DNA from: G963676095 sp963676095
Lineage (GTDB): Bacteria > Bacteroidota > Bacteroidia > Bacteroidales > Prolixibacteraceae
Direction of reading: 5' to 3'
Assembly: GCA_963676095.1 (NCBI GenBank)
Contig: OY781040.1
Span: 2,356,001-2,420,000 of the forward strand
Length of the DNA stretch: 64,000 bases
Below, piece after piece: positions 1 to 9,511 of the stretch; the stretch's first letter is position 1; each line of letters opens with the position of its first letter. Below the pieces are notes generated by a model. The model was not told the origin of the DNA. It saw nothing but the letters and a program-made list of their open reading frames with translations, and ran no database searches. Made by a program: the position numbers and the translations under genes.

Positions 1-345
1 GAAGTCGAAATTTTTATCAACGAACTGGTTATACTCTTTTTTCCCAAGCAGATCGCCAAGTTCATACATTCCGAAGTTAAGGACACCGTTGGTGTAATGC
101 CAGTCGTTATACCGGCTTTCAACCTTTAACGAGGCTTTCTCCGGCAAACCCTTTGTCGACTTATAGGTTTTACCTGTTTCTTTATCAATAAACAGGTAAC
201 TCGTTTCCGAAATAATCCGGTCAGCTATCTTTTCCAATACCTGTTGTGTCTCTTCCCTTCCTTTCACAACCTTTCCTCCCTCCTGGGAATAGGTATAAGA
301 AAGAAAAAACAGGAAGCAGGATATACACAATGCTATTTCTTTCAT
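1..345 (-). CDS. GH105-type unsaturated uronyl hydrolase, 5' part only
   Basis: This is the first 115 codons of a gene that runs off the left edge of the window; the frame is open to base 1. It starts with a signal peptide (residues 1-20, ending SYTYSQ), so the product is exported. Residues 80-104 hold a W-x-Y-x-x-G-V-L-x-x-G-M-x-x-L block that resembles the start of the alpha/alpha-barrel of GH105/GH88 enzymes. Those enzymes remove the 4,5-unsaturated galacturonyl or glucuronyl residue left by pectin lyases. Its place at the end of a pectin locus supports this reading. The family call rests on a short N-terminal segment only; GH88 is the main alternative. Confidence 0.6.
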   Translation of the reverse strand, partial: MKEIALCISCFLFFLSYTYSQEGGKVVKGREETQQVLEKIADRIISETSYLFIDKETGKTYKSTKGLPEKASLKVESRYNDWHYTNGVLNFGMYELGDLLGKKEYNQFVDKNFDF

Positions 346-434
346 ATTAGAATGATTTATTAGGTCCTGGATCCTAGATTCCTGATACTGAAACCTGGAA
401 ACCAGATACTTCCATTTACATACACCTCCGAAAC

Positions 435-465
435 AAACAATTCAAACAATTCAAACAATTCAAAC
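435..465. repeat. 9-bp tandem microrepeat (AAACAATTC, 3.4 copies)
   Basis: Three perfect head-to-tail copies of AAACAATTC and a partial fourth lie between the GH31 stop and the GH105 start. The spacer is otherwise noncoding. It may be slippage-derived; no function can be assigned. Confidence 0.8.
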
Positions 466-470
466 TTATA

Positions 471-2588
471 CTAATTCCAATCTTCCTTTACCTGAAGATC
501 ACTCATTTTATACAATACGGAAGTTTTTTCTACAGACTCCCGGTAAAGCTGGTTCAAATCCGGCAATTTCAGTGTACTCCCTTTTTTCAGGAATACCGGG
601 GTCTGGTAAAGCGGGGCTTCCACCTCAATATATTTTCCTCCCTCGTACTCCTTATTATTCCACAAGTCGATCCAGGCATTACCGGCAGGCAGGTAAACAT
701 TCTGGGTTGTTTTGCCTTTTTCCCAAATAACCGAGACCAGGAGATCGTCTCCCAGTTTATAGGTTGTCCAGTCTTTCCAGCTTTCCGGTTGATCCGGGTA
801 TTCCAGGAATAAAGGCCGGGCAACAGGCATGCCTGTATCGCGGGCATCACGGGCACAGTTATAAATATAATTCATGAGACTCATTCGCAGGTTTGTGTAA
901 AAACGCCAGCATGCCAGCAGTTCCTTGTCAAATGAAGGATCATAATCCATTCCCCAAAATCCACAGTTGTTTGTAGGGCCTACTTCCATAATCGGAGAAA
1001 AACAGGAAAACCCGAGCCAACGCATGGTAACCTCGCGCTGTATATTTTTAGGATATCCACCTGTATCCGATCCCCAAACCGGGTAACCCATAACCGCACA
1101 ACGCTGCATGCCTATCAAAGCTGAACGCAATCCTTCGGCCGGGTTTCCGGTATCGCCGCCCCACATGGCCCCATATTTGGAGCTGCCAGTATACTGAGCT
1201 CTCGGAAATAGAACGAAATCGTCGCCAAGAACGGGTTTTACAGCGTCATAAGTTGCCTTTACATATTGGCGGGGATAGTCGTTATAATTTTCGCGGTAGG
1301 TTGTGCCTGCCGACGTAATTAAGTTAAGCGAATCACAAAGTTTCTCGCCATCGGCACGGTCCAGTTTATATCCTTTCACTCCCATTTTAGCCAATTTTGC
1401 AGGACCATTTTCGGCCCACCACTTACAGGCTTCCGGATTCGTAAAATCCATCAGCACCTGGCGGGAGTTTTTCCATTCCTTACTAACCAGCTCGTATCCC
1501 CTTTCCTCGGCCACATCAGCCATCTCGCCCATCACAAAGGGGCCGATCCACAACATCATATTAATGCCCTTGTGCCCCATCCAGGAAATCATCTTTTCAA
1601 AATCGGGTAACCGGTCATAATCGATCTTATAATCATCGAAGCCGCGCGGACCAGGCCCCCAGGGCCTGTCGATCCAGTAAGCAGTACAGGGAATCCCATA
1701 AGCCTGCATCATCAGTACATCTTCTACAATATCTGAGTTATAGGGAGTTTTTACCAACGTGCTATCAAAATATTTTTTCTTGTTGTAATGATCGTCCCTC
1801 CAGCGCCAAGGTCCAAATGTCCATTTGGGAGGCAAATAGGAAGGACCTGTTTCCAAAGCATGCCTCTTTACCAGATCAGCCGGTCCGTTATCAGTCATCA
1901 ACGAAAAAGAAAGCTGTGGCCCTTCAAAGGAGATCTGAACAAGAGAGGGATTTTCCTCACAAAAATCGATCACGCCGGGCCATGTCCCGTGCACAAATAA
2001 CCCGTAATTACCCGAGGAAATATAGAATGGTGCGTAGGCAGAAACAGTAGGTTTCAGTTTCACATCCATCTTCTCGCCACGCAGGTTAAGTCCGGTAGTA
2101 ATCCCTTCCTTCCACGATTCCGTCTGTTCCCCGTCTGTTACCCGCTCGAAAACACCTGTAAAATATTCGTCAGGCGTTGCCTGGATATTCAGAAACCAAC
2201 GGGAAGGTCGCTTTTCTGCGGATTCCAGCTTAAAAGTCAGTTCCTTGTCCTTGTCTCCAGCCTCAATCGTTAAAACAACAGGTGTTCCGCCATTATCCCA
2301 CGTATAGGTAAATATAGAATCGGAAATAGTTGCAATCTCAGGAATCCCTTTCAGCCAATAAGCCTGTCCCTTTAATTCATAGCCGATGGCCCCGGATTCT
2401 TCACCGGCAGACAATAATACCGGATTTCCGTAAGAATTGGCGATTTCAAGGGCAGCAAAAGAATCTGCACCCGAATTTAAAACAGTAACTGTTTTATGAG
2501 AAGTTGTACAGGCATTTACTAAAAAAAACAATAAAACTGTCATAGCCGGGATACAACTGTGCGGGGAGCGAAGAAGTCTATAATTCAT
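471..2588 (-). CDS. GH31 family alpha-glycosidase, lipoprotein
   Basis: A 705-residue exported enzyme. Residues 1-27 form a lipoprotein signal with lipobox LVNAC (Cys27), so it is probably anchored in the outer or inner membrane. The GH31 barrel spans about residues 250-560. The nucleophile region is GYKLDRADGE (Asp410). The general acid/base candidate is Asp479 in AMWGGDT. The conserved WGSDTGGY loop is at 505-512. A beta-sandwich follows to the C terminus. GH31 members cleave alpha-glucosides, alpha-xylosides or alpha-galactosides; the exact substrate cannot be read from the sequence. It lies downstream of the hybrid regulator, apart from the main susC-susD operon, beside a GH105 gene. In a pectin locus an alpha-xylosidase or alpha-galactosidase role is plausible. 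Confidence 0.85.
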   Translation of the reverse strand: MNYRLLRSPHSCIPAMTVLLFFLVNACTTSHKTVTVLNSGADSFAALEIANSYGNPVLLSAGEESGAIGYELKGQAYWLKGIPEIATISDSIFTYTWDNGGTPVVLTIEAGDKDKELTFKLESAEKRPSRWFLNIQATPDEYFTGVFERVTDGEQTESWKEGITTGLNLRGEKMDVKLKPTVSAYAPFYISSGNYGLFVHGTWPGVIDFCEENPSLVQISFEGPQLSFSLMTDNGPADLVKRHALETGPSYLPPKWTFGPWRWRDDHYNKKKYFDSTLVKTPYNSDIVEDVLMMQAYGIPCTAYWIDRPWGPGPRGFDDYKIDYDRLPDFEKMISWMGHKGINMMLWIGPFVMGEMADVAEERGYELVSKEWKNSRQVLMDFTNPEACKWWAENGPAKLAKMGVKGYKLDRADGEKLCDSLNLITSAGTTYRENYNDYPRQYVKATYDAVKPVLGDDFVLFPRAQYTGSSKYGAMWGGDTGNPAEGLRSALIGMQRCAVMGYPVWGSDTGGYPKNIQREVTMRWLGFSCFSPIMEVGPTNNCGFWGMDYDPSFDKELLACWRFYTNLRMSLMNYIYNCARDARDTGMPVARPLFLEYPDQPESWKDWTTYKLGDDLLVSVIWEKGKTTQNVYLPAGNAWIDLWNNKEYEGGKYIEVEAPLYQTPVFLKKGSTLKLPDLNQLYRESVEKTSVLYKMSDLQVKEDWN

Positions 2589-2809
2589 GTTACGTTAATT
2601 AGTTTATGATTTTTCTTTTTTATATCTCTCTATGAAAAGAGAATTCCTTCCTTCCATAAAAAACGCTGTATTCCTGCAAAGATCTTACTATAAAAGAAAA
2701 GCGATCTGGAAATTTGTACACAATAACCAGGACAAACTGTTTTTTAACTGAAAAAAGAGAACAAAATTTGAAGGATTGATCACAAAAATCAAATGCATGC
2801 CCTATTGGA

Positions 2810-5800
2810 TTACCTAGCACTGTCCCTTTGGCGTTTCTGGTATTCCGAAGGATTTTCCCCAAAGTGTTTTTTAAAGAGTTTACTGAAATAATTGGGATCA
2901 CCCAAACCAATATCGGCAGATACCTCTGCGACAGACAGATCTGTATCGCGCAACAAAGTACCGGCTTTTTTCATACGAATAATCCGGATAAAATCCTTGG
3001 GAGAATAACCGGAAACGCCCTTCATCTTTTTATAAAATATGGTTCGTCCGAAACTAAAATGCTCCAGCAGCTCATCGATTGAAAAATTTGGATCGGACAA
3101 ATTTTCCTCGATCAGACGAACCACCTTATCCAAAAATTCCTTGTCTGCAGACGATTGAGCCACTAAACCTGATTCTGCCTCCAAATCGCGACTGTAGCGT
3201 TCCTTCAACTGCTTTCGCTGTTTCAGGATATTTTCAATCCGTTTCTGGAGGTACACCATATTAAAGGGTTTCGTAATATAATCATCAGCACCGGTCTCAA
3301 TCCCCTCGATTTTTTGTTCATCAAGCGATTTTGCGGTAAGCAGAATAACAGGAATATGGCTGGTATGGAACTCGTTCTTTAATAGTCTGGTCATCTCAAT
3401 TCCATCCATTTCAGGCATCATGATATCGCATACAACCATATCCGGGAATTCTGTTTTTGCCAGTTCGAGTCCTTCTTTCCCGTTTACGGCCTGCAGTACG
3501 AGGTAAGTTTCTGAAAGGTGCCTGACCAGGTACGACCTAAGGTCTGCATTATCTTCCACAACAAGCACTGTCTCCTTCGATAAAAGGTTAGATTTCGGAC
3601 CGTCACCTGCAGGATCAGCTTCTTCTGCTTCTATGTTCCTGATAAATTGACGAGAATAGTTCAAATCAAGACCTGATTCTGTATTTGAAAGCGAAGAGGC
3701 CGGTTCCTTTATCAATGGCAATTCGACAACAAAACGACTTCCTTTTCCCGGAGTACTGGTCACAGAAATCTTTCCCCCGAGCAATTCAACCAGTTCCCTG
3801 GTCAATGACAATCCAATCCCGGTGCTGGACTCATCCCGCCAGCGGGAATGATTTCCAAAAGTAAAACGGTCAAAAATATGCGGAAGATCCTGTTCCCTGA
3901 TTCCTTCCCCCTGATCCGTGACCGAGATCAACATTTGTTGCCCCGTGGGACAAACCTCCAGTCTAAGCTCAATCTTCTTGTCCTCATCGGTATGCTTAAA
4001 CGCATTTGAGAGCAGGTTGAAAACGATTTTCTCAAGCGACTTTTCATCAAATGAAGCATTTAAAACAGTTAGATCATGAGTAAATATGAATTCAATGTTT
4101 TTACGTCCGGCTATCGGGGCAAAGGTTTGATAGATCTCATCCAGGAACCGGACTACATCACCAGGTTTCCGCACCACCTTGAAAAAACCTTTTTGTATTT
4201 TTCGAAAGTCCATCAGTTGTTCAATCAGTTCCAGCAGTCGTTGAGTATTTCTCCTGACCATCTTCAACGGGTTTCTTACTGAAGGGGAAAGATCTTTCCC
4301 GGCAAGCAAGTCCTCGACCGGTCCAAGTATCAGAGCCAGAGGAGTTTTAAATTCATGAGAAATACTGGTATAGAATTTTAGCTTATCTTCAGCCATCTGC
4401 TTTTCCAGGCGTACTTCGTGTTTTAACCGGATGCGTTCAAGGACAATACGCCTGGCAAGGAAAAAAAGGGCAACTGCCAATGTCAGATAAACAAAATAAG
4501 CCCAGGCAGTCATCCATGGTGGCGGGGCTATTGTAAGCCAAAGTTTCAGTTCCGGGTTCACCCACAGCCCGTCACTATTGGAAGCTTTCATCCGGAACAA
4601 ATATTTTCCGGGCTTCAGTTCACGGTAAATGGCTTTATTCAGGTTTCCCGAATAGTTCCACTCCTGTTCAAAATTTTCCAGTTTAAAGGCATAATTCACC
4701 TTGGAAGGTGCTTTATAGTCAAGCGCGGCAAATTCGAATGTCAAAAAATTCTCATTATACCTAAGTCTCAGGGAACGGACGGAATCATTGAGCATATCCC
4801 TTGCCTCATTGAGCCTACTTTTACTGGCATGACCATTAATAAGCATATTGGTAAGCACAACCGGGACCTGTCTCTTCGATTTATGTACCTGCCTCGGATT
4901 AAACCAGACCATTCCTGAAATATTTCCAAACAGAAGAAAATTGGATGATATTTTTATTCCCCTTCCTTCTGAAAATGTATTCTCGTCCAACCCGTCGGCA
5001 GCATAATAATTTTCGATGGTTCCCGTTTTTTCCTGATACTTGCACAGTCCGAAATCCGTTCCAATCCATAGATTTTTGTCGTTATCTTCAATAATGCTCA
5101 GGACCAGATTGCTCGAAAGCCCTTTCTCTGTAGTCAGATGACTAAATTTAAACGGCTTTCCCTCTCCTCCTGAAATCAGACGGTCCACGCCTCCTCCGTA
5201 TGTTCCAATCCAGATAGTCCTGGAAGAATCCTGGAATACACATATTATATCATTGTATGACAGACTATTAGGATCATTTGTTCGCTCGATCAACTGAAAC
5301 TTTTTATCATCTGTTCCCTGGTACCTCGCATCCAGAAAGTTCAATCCATTCGCCGTTCCAATCCACATATTCCCCCGATTGTCCTCGAACAGACAGCGAA
5401 CGCGGTTATCTGAAACAGAAAAACGGTCGTCATCATTCTCCAGATAATGAAGCACCTGCTGACCAGACTGAAGCGGATTACGGATGACATTCACCCCTCC
5501 GTGATACAACGCTACCCACATTTGCCCAAGACGGTCTTCGCACAGGTCAAAAACGTCTTTATGAGAAAGGCTGTTCGGATTTTCCGGCTCAGGGGCCAAA
5601 TGAACCATGCTGACTCCGGGAAAAGCTATACGCTCAGCTGACCGGGGCAAATTTTTCAGGATAAAGATCCCGTTTCCTTTTGTCCCGATCCACATGAAAT
5701 GATTATGGTCTTCTTCAAAAGCATATACACCGGAAGTAATCTGATCCTGGATATGTCCCGGAAGCTCATCCAGGGAAAAAAGCAGCTTCAGGTTCCGGTC

Positions 5801-7228
5801 ATAAACAACAATTTTTCCTCTTTTATTTCCTGTCCATACCCAACCACGGCTATCTTCGTAGACAGACCTTACTTCCCTCTCAAAATCAGGACTTACTCCA
5901 AAGCTTCCATTTAGCGTATAAAAATTATTCTGTCTGAGATTTATTTTATTCAGACCACGTTTGTAAGTCCCTGCCCACAGGTTTCCGGAACGGTCAGAAA
6001 AAATAGAAAGTATCAGGTTTGACGATAGACTCCCCGGGTTATTATCTTCATGCAGAAATTGTTCAAACTTTCCGGTTTGCCTGTTAAAACGGGAGACTCC
6101 TCCGCCATAAATTCCAATCCACAAGTCACCGTTACGGTCCTCCAAAAACACCTGTTTTTCCCCTTCAAGAATCGATTGCCTGATTTCCGGATGAAGCGGG
6201 TAGTAAGTAAAACGACCTGATGCGGGCTCAAACCGTGTTATTCCCCGCCGGCTGGTTACCAGCCAAAAATCATCGTGGCTATCGTGATAACAAGAAACGA
6301 TGTAGCTGGTATTTAAGGAACTGTTCCGGGTCGTCAAATGAGTTTGCTGTCCGGTAGCTTCATCAATCAAAAGCATACCTTTCCTGGATCCTACACATAG
6401 CGTTCCTATTCGGGAAGGCTCGATGAAACTGATGGTATTATTGTTACCCCCATACTCGGGAGTTGTCCAGACCAGCTCCTGTTTTCCACTCGAAATTTTA
6501 AAAAGCTGCCCCTTCTGGCACCCGACCCAGGCTTCATCTCCGGCATCGTACATGGTCATGACACTGTATGCAGGATTCACCAGGTATTCCCGGACAAGAG
6601 AAAAATTCTCTTCTGTCAGATGATCGTCAGGTAAAAAACAAAGGCCCTTGGATGTGCCGATCCAGGCCCCTCCTTTTTTACCTGAAGAAATGAAATTGAG
6701 CCCGTCGGATGGAAGAATATTACCGGAGTTAAACCATGTCACAGAATAAGAGGGGAAAGCAGGATCTTCCATAATACGAACACATCCTTTTCCGACTACA
6801 TACATCCACATTACCCCCGGAGAGGTTTCGTAAATAAAGTGTATTGAGTAATCCTTGACTGCAGGACCAAGCGAAGAAGGAAAATTGATAAATGTTTCTG
6901 TTTTAGGATCGAAACGATGTGCCTGTTCATCATAAGTCGTTAGCCAGATATAACCTAATCCATCCTGAAAGATCTCCCTGATTTTATTACTGCTTACAGA
7001 CAATGAATCTGCCGGGTTATAAACGAAATTCTTAAATTGTTTACCGTCATACCTGCTAAGCCCGTTCAGGGTGCCGAACCAAAGATAACCTTCTTTATCC
7101 TGGAAAACAGTCCGCACAGAATTGTTGGCCAATCCGTCTTCAATCGAGAGGTGCTCGAATGACAAATAGTTCTGGCCGGAAGCAATGTCCGCAAGCAGAG
7201 CAAGCAGGATACCAACAAAAATTTTCAT
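2810..7228 (-). CDS. Hybrid two-component system regulator (HTCS)
   Basis: A 1472-residue one-protein sensor and transcription factor. Domain order: signal peptide (1-18), a periplasmic double beta-propeller of Reg_prop repeats (about 20-790, many 'LWIGT' type blades), a Y_Y_Y domain (about 835-900), one membrane segment (about 907-926), HisKA with phospho-acceptor His958 in SISHEFKTPL, a HATPase with an N box at NLLSNAFKHT, a receiver domain with Asp1268 in VVCDIMMPEMDG, and an AraC-type HTH at the C terminus (about 1370-1468). HTCS proteins bind oligosaccharides in the periplasm and activate a nearby utilization locus. The start used is the ATG at 7228 because the signal peptide begins there. 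A 42-codon TTG-initiated extension would run into the neighbouring gene remnant and lacks export features. It probably controls the GH31/GH105 arm, the main operon, or both. Confidence 0.93.
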   Translation of the reverse strand: MKIFVGILLALLADIASGQNYLSFEHLSIEDGLANNSVRTVFQDKEGYLWFGTLNGLSRYDGKQFKNFVYNPADSLSVSSNKIREIFQDGLGYIWLTTYDEQAHRFDPKTETFINFPSSLGPAVKDYSIHFIYETSPGVMWMYVVGKGCVRIMEDPAFPSYSVTWFNSGNILPSDGLNFISSGKKGGAWIGTSKGLCFLPDDHLTEENFSLVREYLVNPAYSVMTMYDAGDEAWVGCQKGQLFKISSGKQELVWTTPEYGGNNNTISFIEPSRIGTLCVGSRKGMLLIDEATGQQTHLTTRNSSLNTSYIVSCYHDSHDDFWLVTSRRGITRFEPASGRFTYYPLHPEIRQSILEGEKQVFLEDRNGDLWIGIYGGGVSRFNRQTGKFEQFLHEDNNPGSLSSNLILSIFSDRSGNLWAGTYKRGLNKINLRQNNFYTLNGSFGVSPDFEREVRSVYEDSRGWVWTGNKRGKIVVYDRNLKLLFSLDELPGHIQDQITSGVYAFEEDHNHFMWIGTKGNGIFILKNLPRSAERIAFPGVSMVHLAPEPENPNSLSHKDVFDLCEDRLGQMWVALYHGGVNVIRNPLQSGQQVLHYLENDDDRFSVSDNRVRCLFEDNRGNMWIGTANGLNFLDARYQGTDDKKFQLIERTNDPNSLSYNDIICVFQDSSRTIWIGTYGGGVDRLISGGEGKPFKFSHLTTEKGLSSNLVLSIIEDNDKNLWIGTDFGLCKYQEKTGTIENYYAADGLDENTFSEGRGIKISSNFLLFGNISGMVWFNPRQVHKSKRQVPVVLTNMLINGHASKSRLNEARDMLNDSVRSLRLRYNENFLTFEFAALDYKAPSKVNYAFKLENFEQEWNYSGNLNKAIYRELKPGKYLFRMKASNSDGLWVNPELKLWLTIAPPPWMTAWAYFVYLTLAVALFFLARRIVLERIRLKHEVRLEKQMAEDKLKFYTSISHEFKTPLALILGPVEDLLAGKDLSPSVRNPLKMVRRNTQRLLELIEQLMDFRKIQKGFFKVVRKPGDVVRFLDEIYQTFAPIAGRKNIEFIFTHDLTVLNASFDEKSLEKIVFNLLSNAFKHTDEDKKIELRLEVCPTGQQMLISVTDQGEGIREQDLPHIFDRFTFGNHSRWRDESSTGIGLSLTRELVELLGGKISVTSTPGKGSRFVVELPLIKEPASSLSNTESGLDLNYSRQFIRNIEAEEADPAGDGPKSNLLSKETVLVVEDNADLRSYLVRHLSETYLVLQAVNGKEGLELAKTEFPDMVVCDIMMPEMDGIEMTRLLKNEFHTSHIPVILLTAKSLDEQKIEGIETGADDYITKPFNMVYLQKRIENILKQRKQLKERYSRDLEAESGLVAQSSADKEFLDKVVRLIEENLSDPNFSIDELLEHFSFGRTIFYKKMKGVSGYSPKDFIRIIRMKKAGTLLRDTDLSVAEVSADIGLGDPNYFSKLFKKHFGENPSEYQKRQRDSAR

Positions 7229-7276
7229 AAAGCCCGGTAGTTTAGTCCCTGCTAAATTAAAAATATTTGCTGTCTT

Positions 7277-7312
7277 AAAAGAAGACCCGGAAAGTTTTTG
7301 AATACTTCCCGG
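7277..7312 (-). terminator. Terminator behind the GH43 remnant
   Basis: On the minus strand, CCCGGGAAGT and its near-complement ACTTTCCGGG form a 10-bp stem with one mismatch and an 8-nt loop, followed by a T-rich tract (TCTTCTTTT). It lies just after the stop of the decayed GH43 reading frame and before the HTCS start. It is probably the old terminator of that gene. Confidence 0.5.
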
Positions 7313-7325
7313 GCCTGAATCAGGA

Positions 7326-8102
7326 TTACAACTTTCTATACACGAAATTATCAAACATCACTTTCCCTTTTTCAAATGCATATAATCCGATTAGAAGGCT
7401 CAAAAATTCCCCGAATACATTTTGATTATAGCCAGAAGCATCGATGCTACGCTCTACTCGTATCCAGTCCCTGCCATTGTTGCTGTAATAAAAACTGACC
7501 TCATTTTCATCATTCTGAATCCTGAGATATCCATGGGTACCTGATTAATTCTGCTACCTGGTCTTAGCGCTTTTTTGAACAAAAACAGTAAATTTAGAAG
7601 TATCGACAGCTATACGGGCATTTGCTTGTTCCCTATAAAATAAGCATAAGCAGCAGTTATACCATCATCGATTGTATATTCAACCTGAACCTCGTATTTT
7701 CTGTCACAAAAATTTACCAATAAAGGAGAACTTACTGAAAAAGATTTACCTTCGGCTGTCATGACCAACCGACCATTCTTAATGGCTTACGCATTCTGGT
7801 TTATAAAGCCTGAAAAACTGCCATTGTAGGCCAAGCTCATCTCCGGAGAAATCATCAGATAAACCATTATCCGAAAACGACGGAGTACCCGCGGAAACGG
7901 GTATCGTATCACTGCTGGTGACACCTTCCGGAACCCCGAAGCAATGATCTTCCGTCCATTCGACCTGCATCATCAGGGTCTGCCGGCCAAACGTGTGAAA
8001 CCCTTTTTCATAGCCATGATAAAAACGGTCAAAGGCCAACGCATCATCCTTTCTAAGATCGGATACAAGTTGCTTATCCTGGATATCTATAATGTTCTTC
8101 AA
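7326..8102 (-). pseudogene. Chimeric remnant: ECF sigma N-terminus joined to GH43 C-terminus
   Basis: An open frame of 107 codons (8102 to 7779) begins with about 35 residues like the start of an ECF sigma factor (MKNIIDIQDKQLVSDLRKDD, then AFDRFY). It passes without a stop into sequence typical of the C-terminal part of a GH43 beta-xylosidase/arabinofuranosidase (GRQTLMMQVEWTED; LSDDFSGDELGLQWQFF). After a stop the GH43 match continues in another frame (NGRLVMTAEGKSFSVSSPLL, then KYEVQVEYTIDDGITAAYAYF). It shifts frame again to GYLRIQNDENEVSFYYSNN and ends as KVMFDNFVYRKL with stop at 7326-7328. At least two frame disruptions make it nonfunctional. The structure suggests a deletion that joined a sigma gene to a GH43 gene and removed what lay between, followed by decay. 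Confidence 0.8.
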
Positions 8103-8231
8103 GAAATATTGGTTTATGCCTTTAATAGTAAGAGGTACAATTTATAAATTTTTCACTTGCTAAACAAAGAATAATAAGTTACTGAAGCTTCTCTCTCGCT
8201 AAATAAAGGATACAGAGGGGTAGTGCCTTTT

Positions 8232-9242
8232 TTAAGATTCACTTTTCCCCCGATGCAACTCGCTGCTGAAACGACGGGCAACAATGCTTATGTAAAACAA
8301 CTGAAAAGCATGATAAATCATAACCGGCACAAGGAAAAGGCTTCCGGCAGAGGTGCCGGCGAACAAAACACTGGCCATGACAGACCCATGCACCAGTGAT
8401 TTTTTTGAGGCGCAAAAAAGCACGGTTATGCTGTCTTCCCGATTAAAATGCATCAGCCGGGTAAGAGTTTTCGTTCCTTCGAAGACAAGAAAAAACAAAC
8501 CGATCACACTGGCCGCAAGAATAAGCAGTTCATGGAGCTGAATGCTGCTGAAAATGCCGTTCAAAAATGAATTACTAAAACTGTTGTACACGATGGCAAG
8601 AATGACGGATTTATCGAAAAGGCCGATGTAACGCTTATTCCGGTTGGCCCAGTTGCCCAAAAAACGGTGCAGCAGCAATCCGATACATACCGGCACCAGG
8701 ATCTGTACTACCAGGTCCTGCAAAACATCGCCAAAGGCAAATGCCTCGTTCTGTCTTTCAAGAAAAATTCCCATCCAGGCCGGGGTAATCAGGATACCTA
8801 TGACTCCTGAAATGCTGGCATTAAAAATAGCGCTCGATATATTTCCTTCTGCAATGGAAACCATTACGACCGAGGAAGAAACAGTCGAAGGCAGGGAGGC
8901 CAGAAAAAAAACGGACAGCCAGAGGATTTCATTCTCAGTTCCTTTTAGTAAGGGATAGAACATCAAAACGATCAGCGGAAAAACAAAAAAGGTAATTGAC
9001 TGGATGAGTAAATGCAGCCTCCAGTTGGAAAGGTCGCTCTTTAACTTTTCAGGGCTTAGACGCAATCCGTAAAAGAAAAACAACAGGGATATCCCGTACC
9101 TGATCAGTACCTTTAACTCGACAATGCTCCCCTTCCCTCCAATACCCGGAACGAGATATGCCATCAGAATCATTAACAGGATACCTGAGATAAACCCATC
9201 AGGAAGATATCTTTTTAAGGTCTGAAAATTCACTTTCTTCAT
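8232..9242 (-). CDS. SBF-like (BASS superfamily) membrane transporter
   Basis: A 336-residue, very hydrophobic protein with about ten membrane segments. It resembles the SBF-like/YfeH branch of the bile acid:sodium symporter superfamily, with paired motifs such as FFYGLRLSPEKLK and LASLPSTVSSSVVMVS (a Ser/Thr-rich crossover like the family's ion site) and an HGSVMASVLFAG segment near the end. These carriers sit in the inner membrane and move organic anions with sodium; the substrate here is unknown. The ATG at 9242 is preceded by GGAAGAAAG and is preferred over a TTG four codons upstream. It lies inside the pectin locus between the GH29 gene and the GH43 remnant, so uptake or efflux of a sugar acid is possible but unproven. 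Confidence 0.8.
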   Translation of the reverse strand: MKKVNFQTLKRYLPDGFISGILLMILMAYLVPGIGGKGSIVELKVLIRYGISLLFFFYGLRLSPEKLKSDLSNWRLHLLIQSITFFVFPLIVLMFYPLLKGTENEILWLSVFFLASLPSTVSSSVVMVSIAEGNISSAIFNASISGVIGILITPAWMGIFLERQNEAFAFGDVLQDLVVQILVPVCIGLLLHRFLGNWANRNKRYIGLFDKSVILAIVYNSFSNSFLNGIFSSIQLHELLILAASVIGLFFLVFEGTKTLTRLMHFNREDSITVLFCASKKSLVHGSVMASVLFAGTSAGSLFLVPVMIYHAFQLFYISIVARRFSSELHRGKSES

Positions 9243-9511
9243 ACTTTCTTCCAAGTCCTTACTTAGACTGCAAAGATGGTATTAATTCCATAAATGGAGA
9301 AAGACCTTTCATTTATTCAACACTTTACCGGGAAATTGTTAATCTTTCAGAAAAAAGATATGGGCACAACCACTACTTGGCTACACCCATAACAAAACTT
9401 CTGTCCTTTACGTTGTGTTGGTTTATCTGGTCAGCCTGCCGGGAAAAGGCATCATTCGTTACTTTGTATCAAAGAATCTAAAGAATTACCATAGTTCCTC
9501 CGTTTAAATCA

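Noticed and set aside
7229..7354. 42-codon upstream extension of the HTCS protein
   Set aside because: It begins with TTG inside the GH43 remnant and runs through that gene's terminator hairpin; a clean signal peptide starts at the ATG at 7228.
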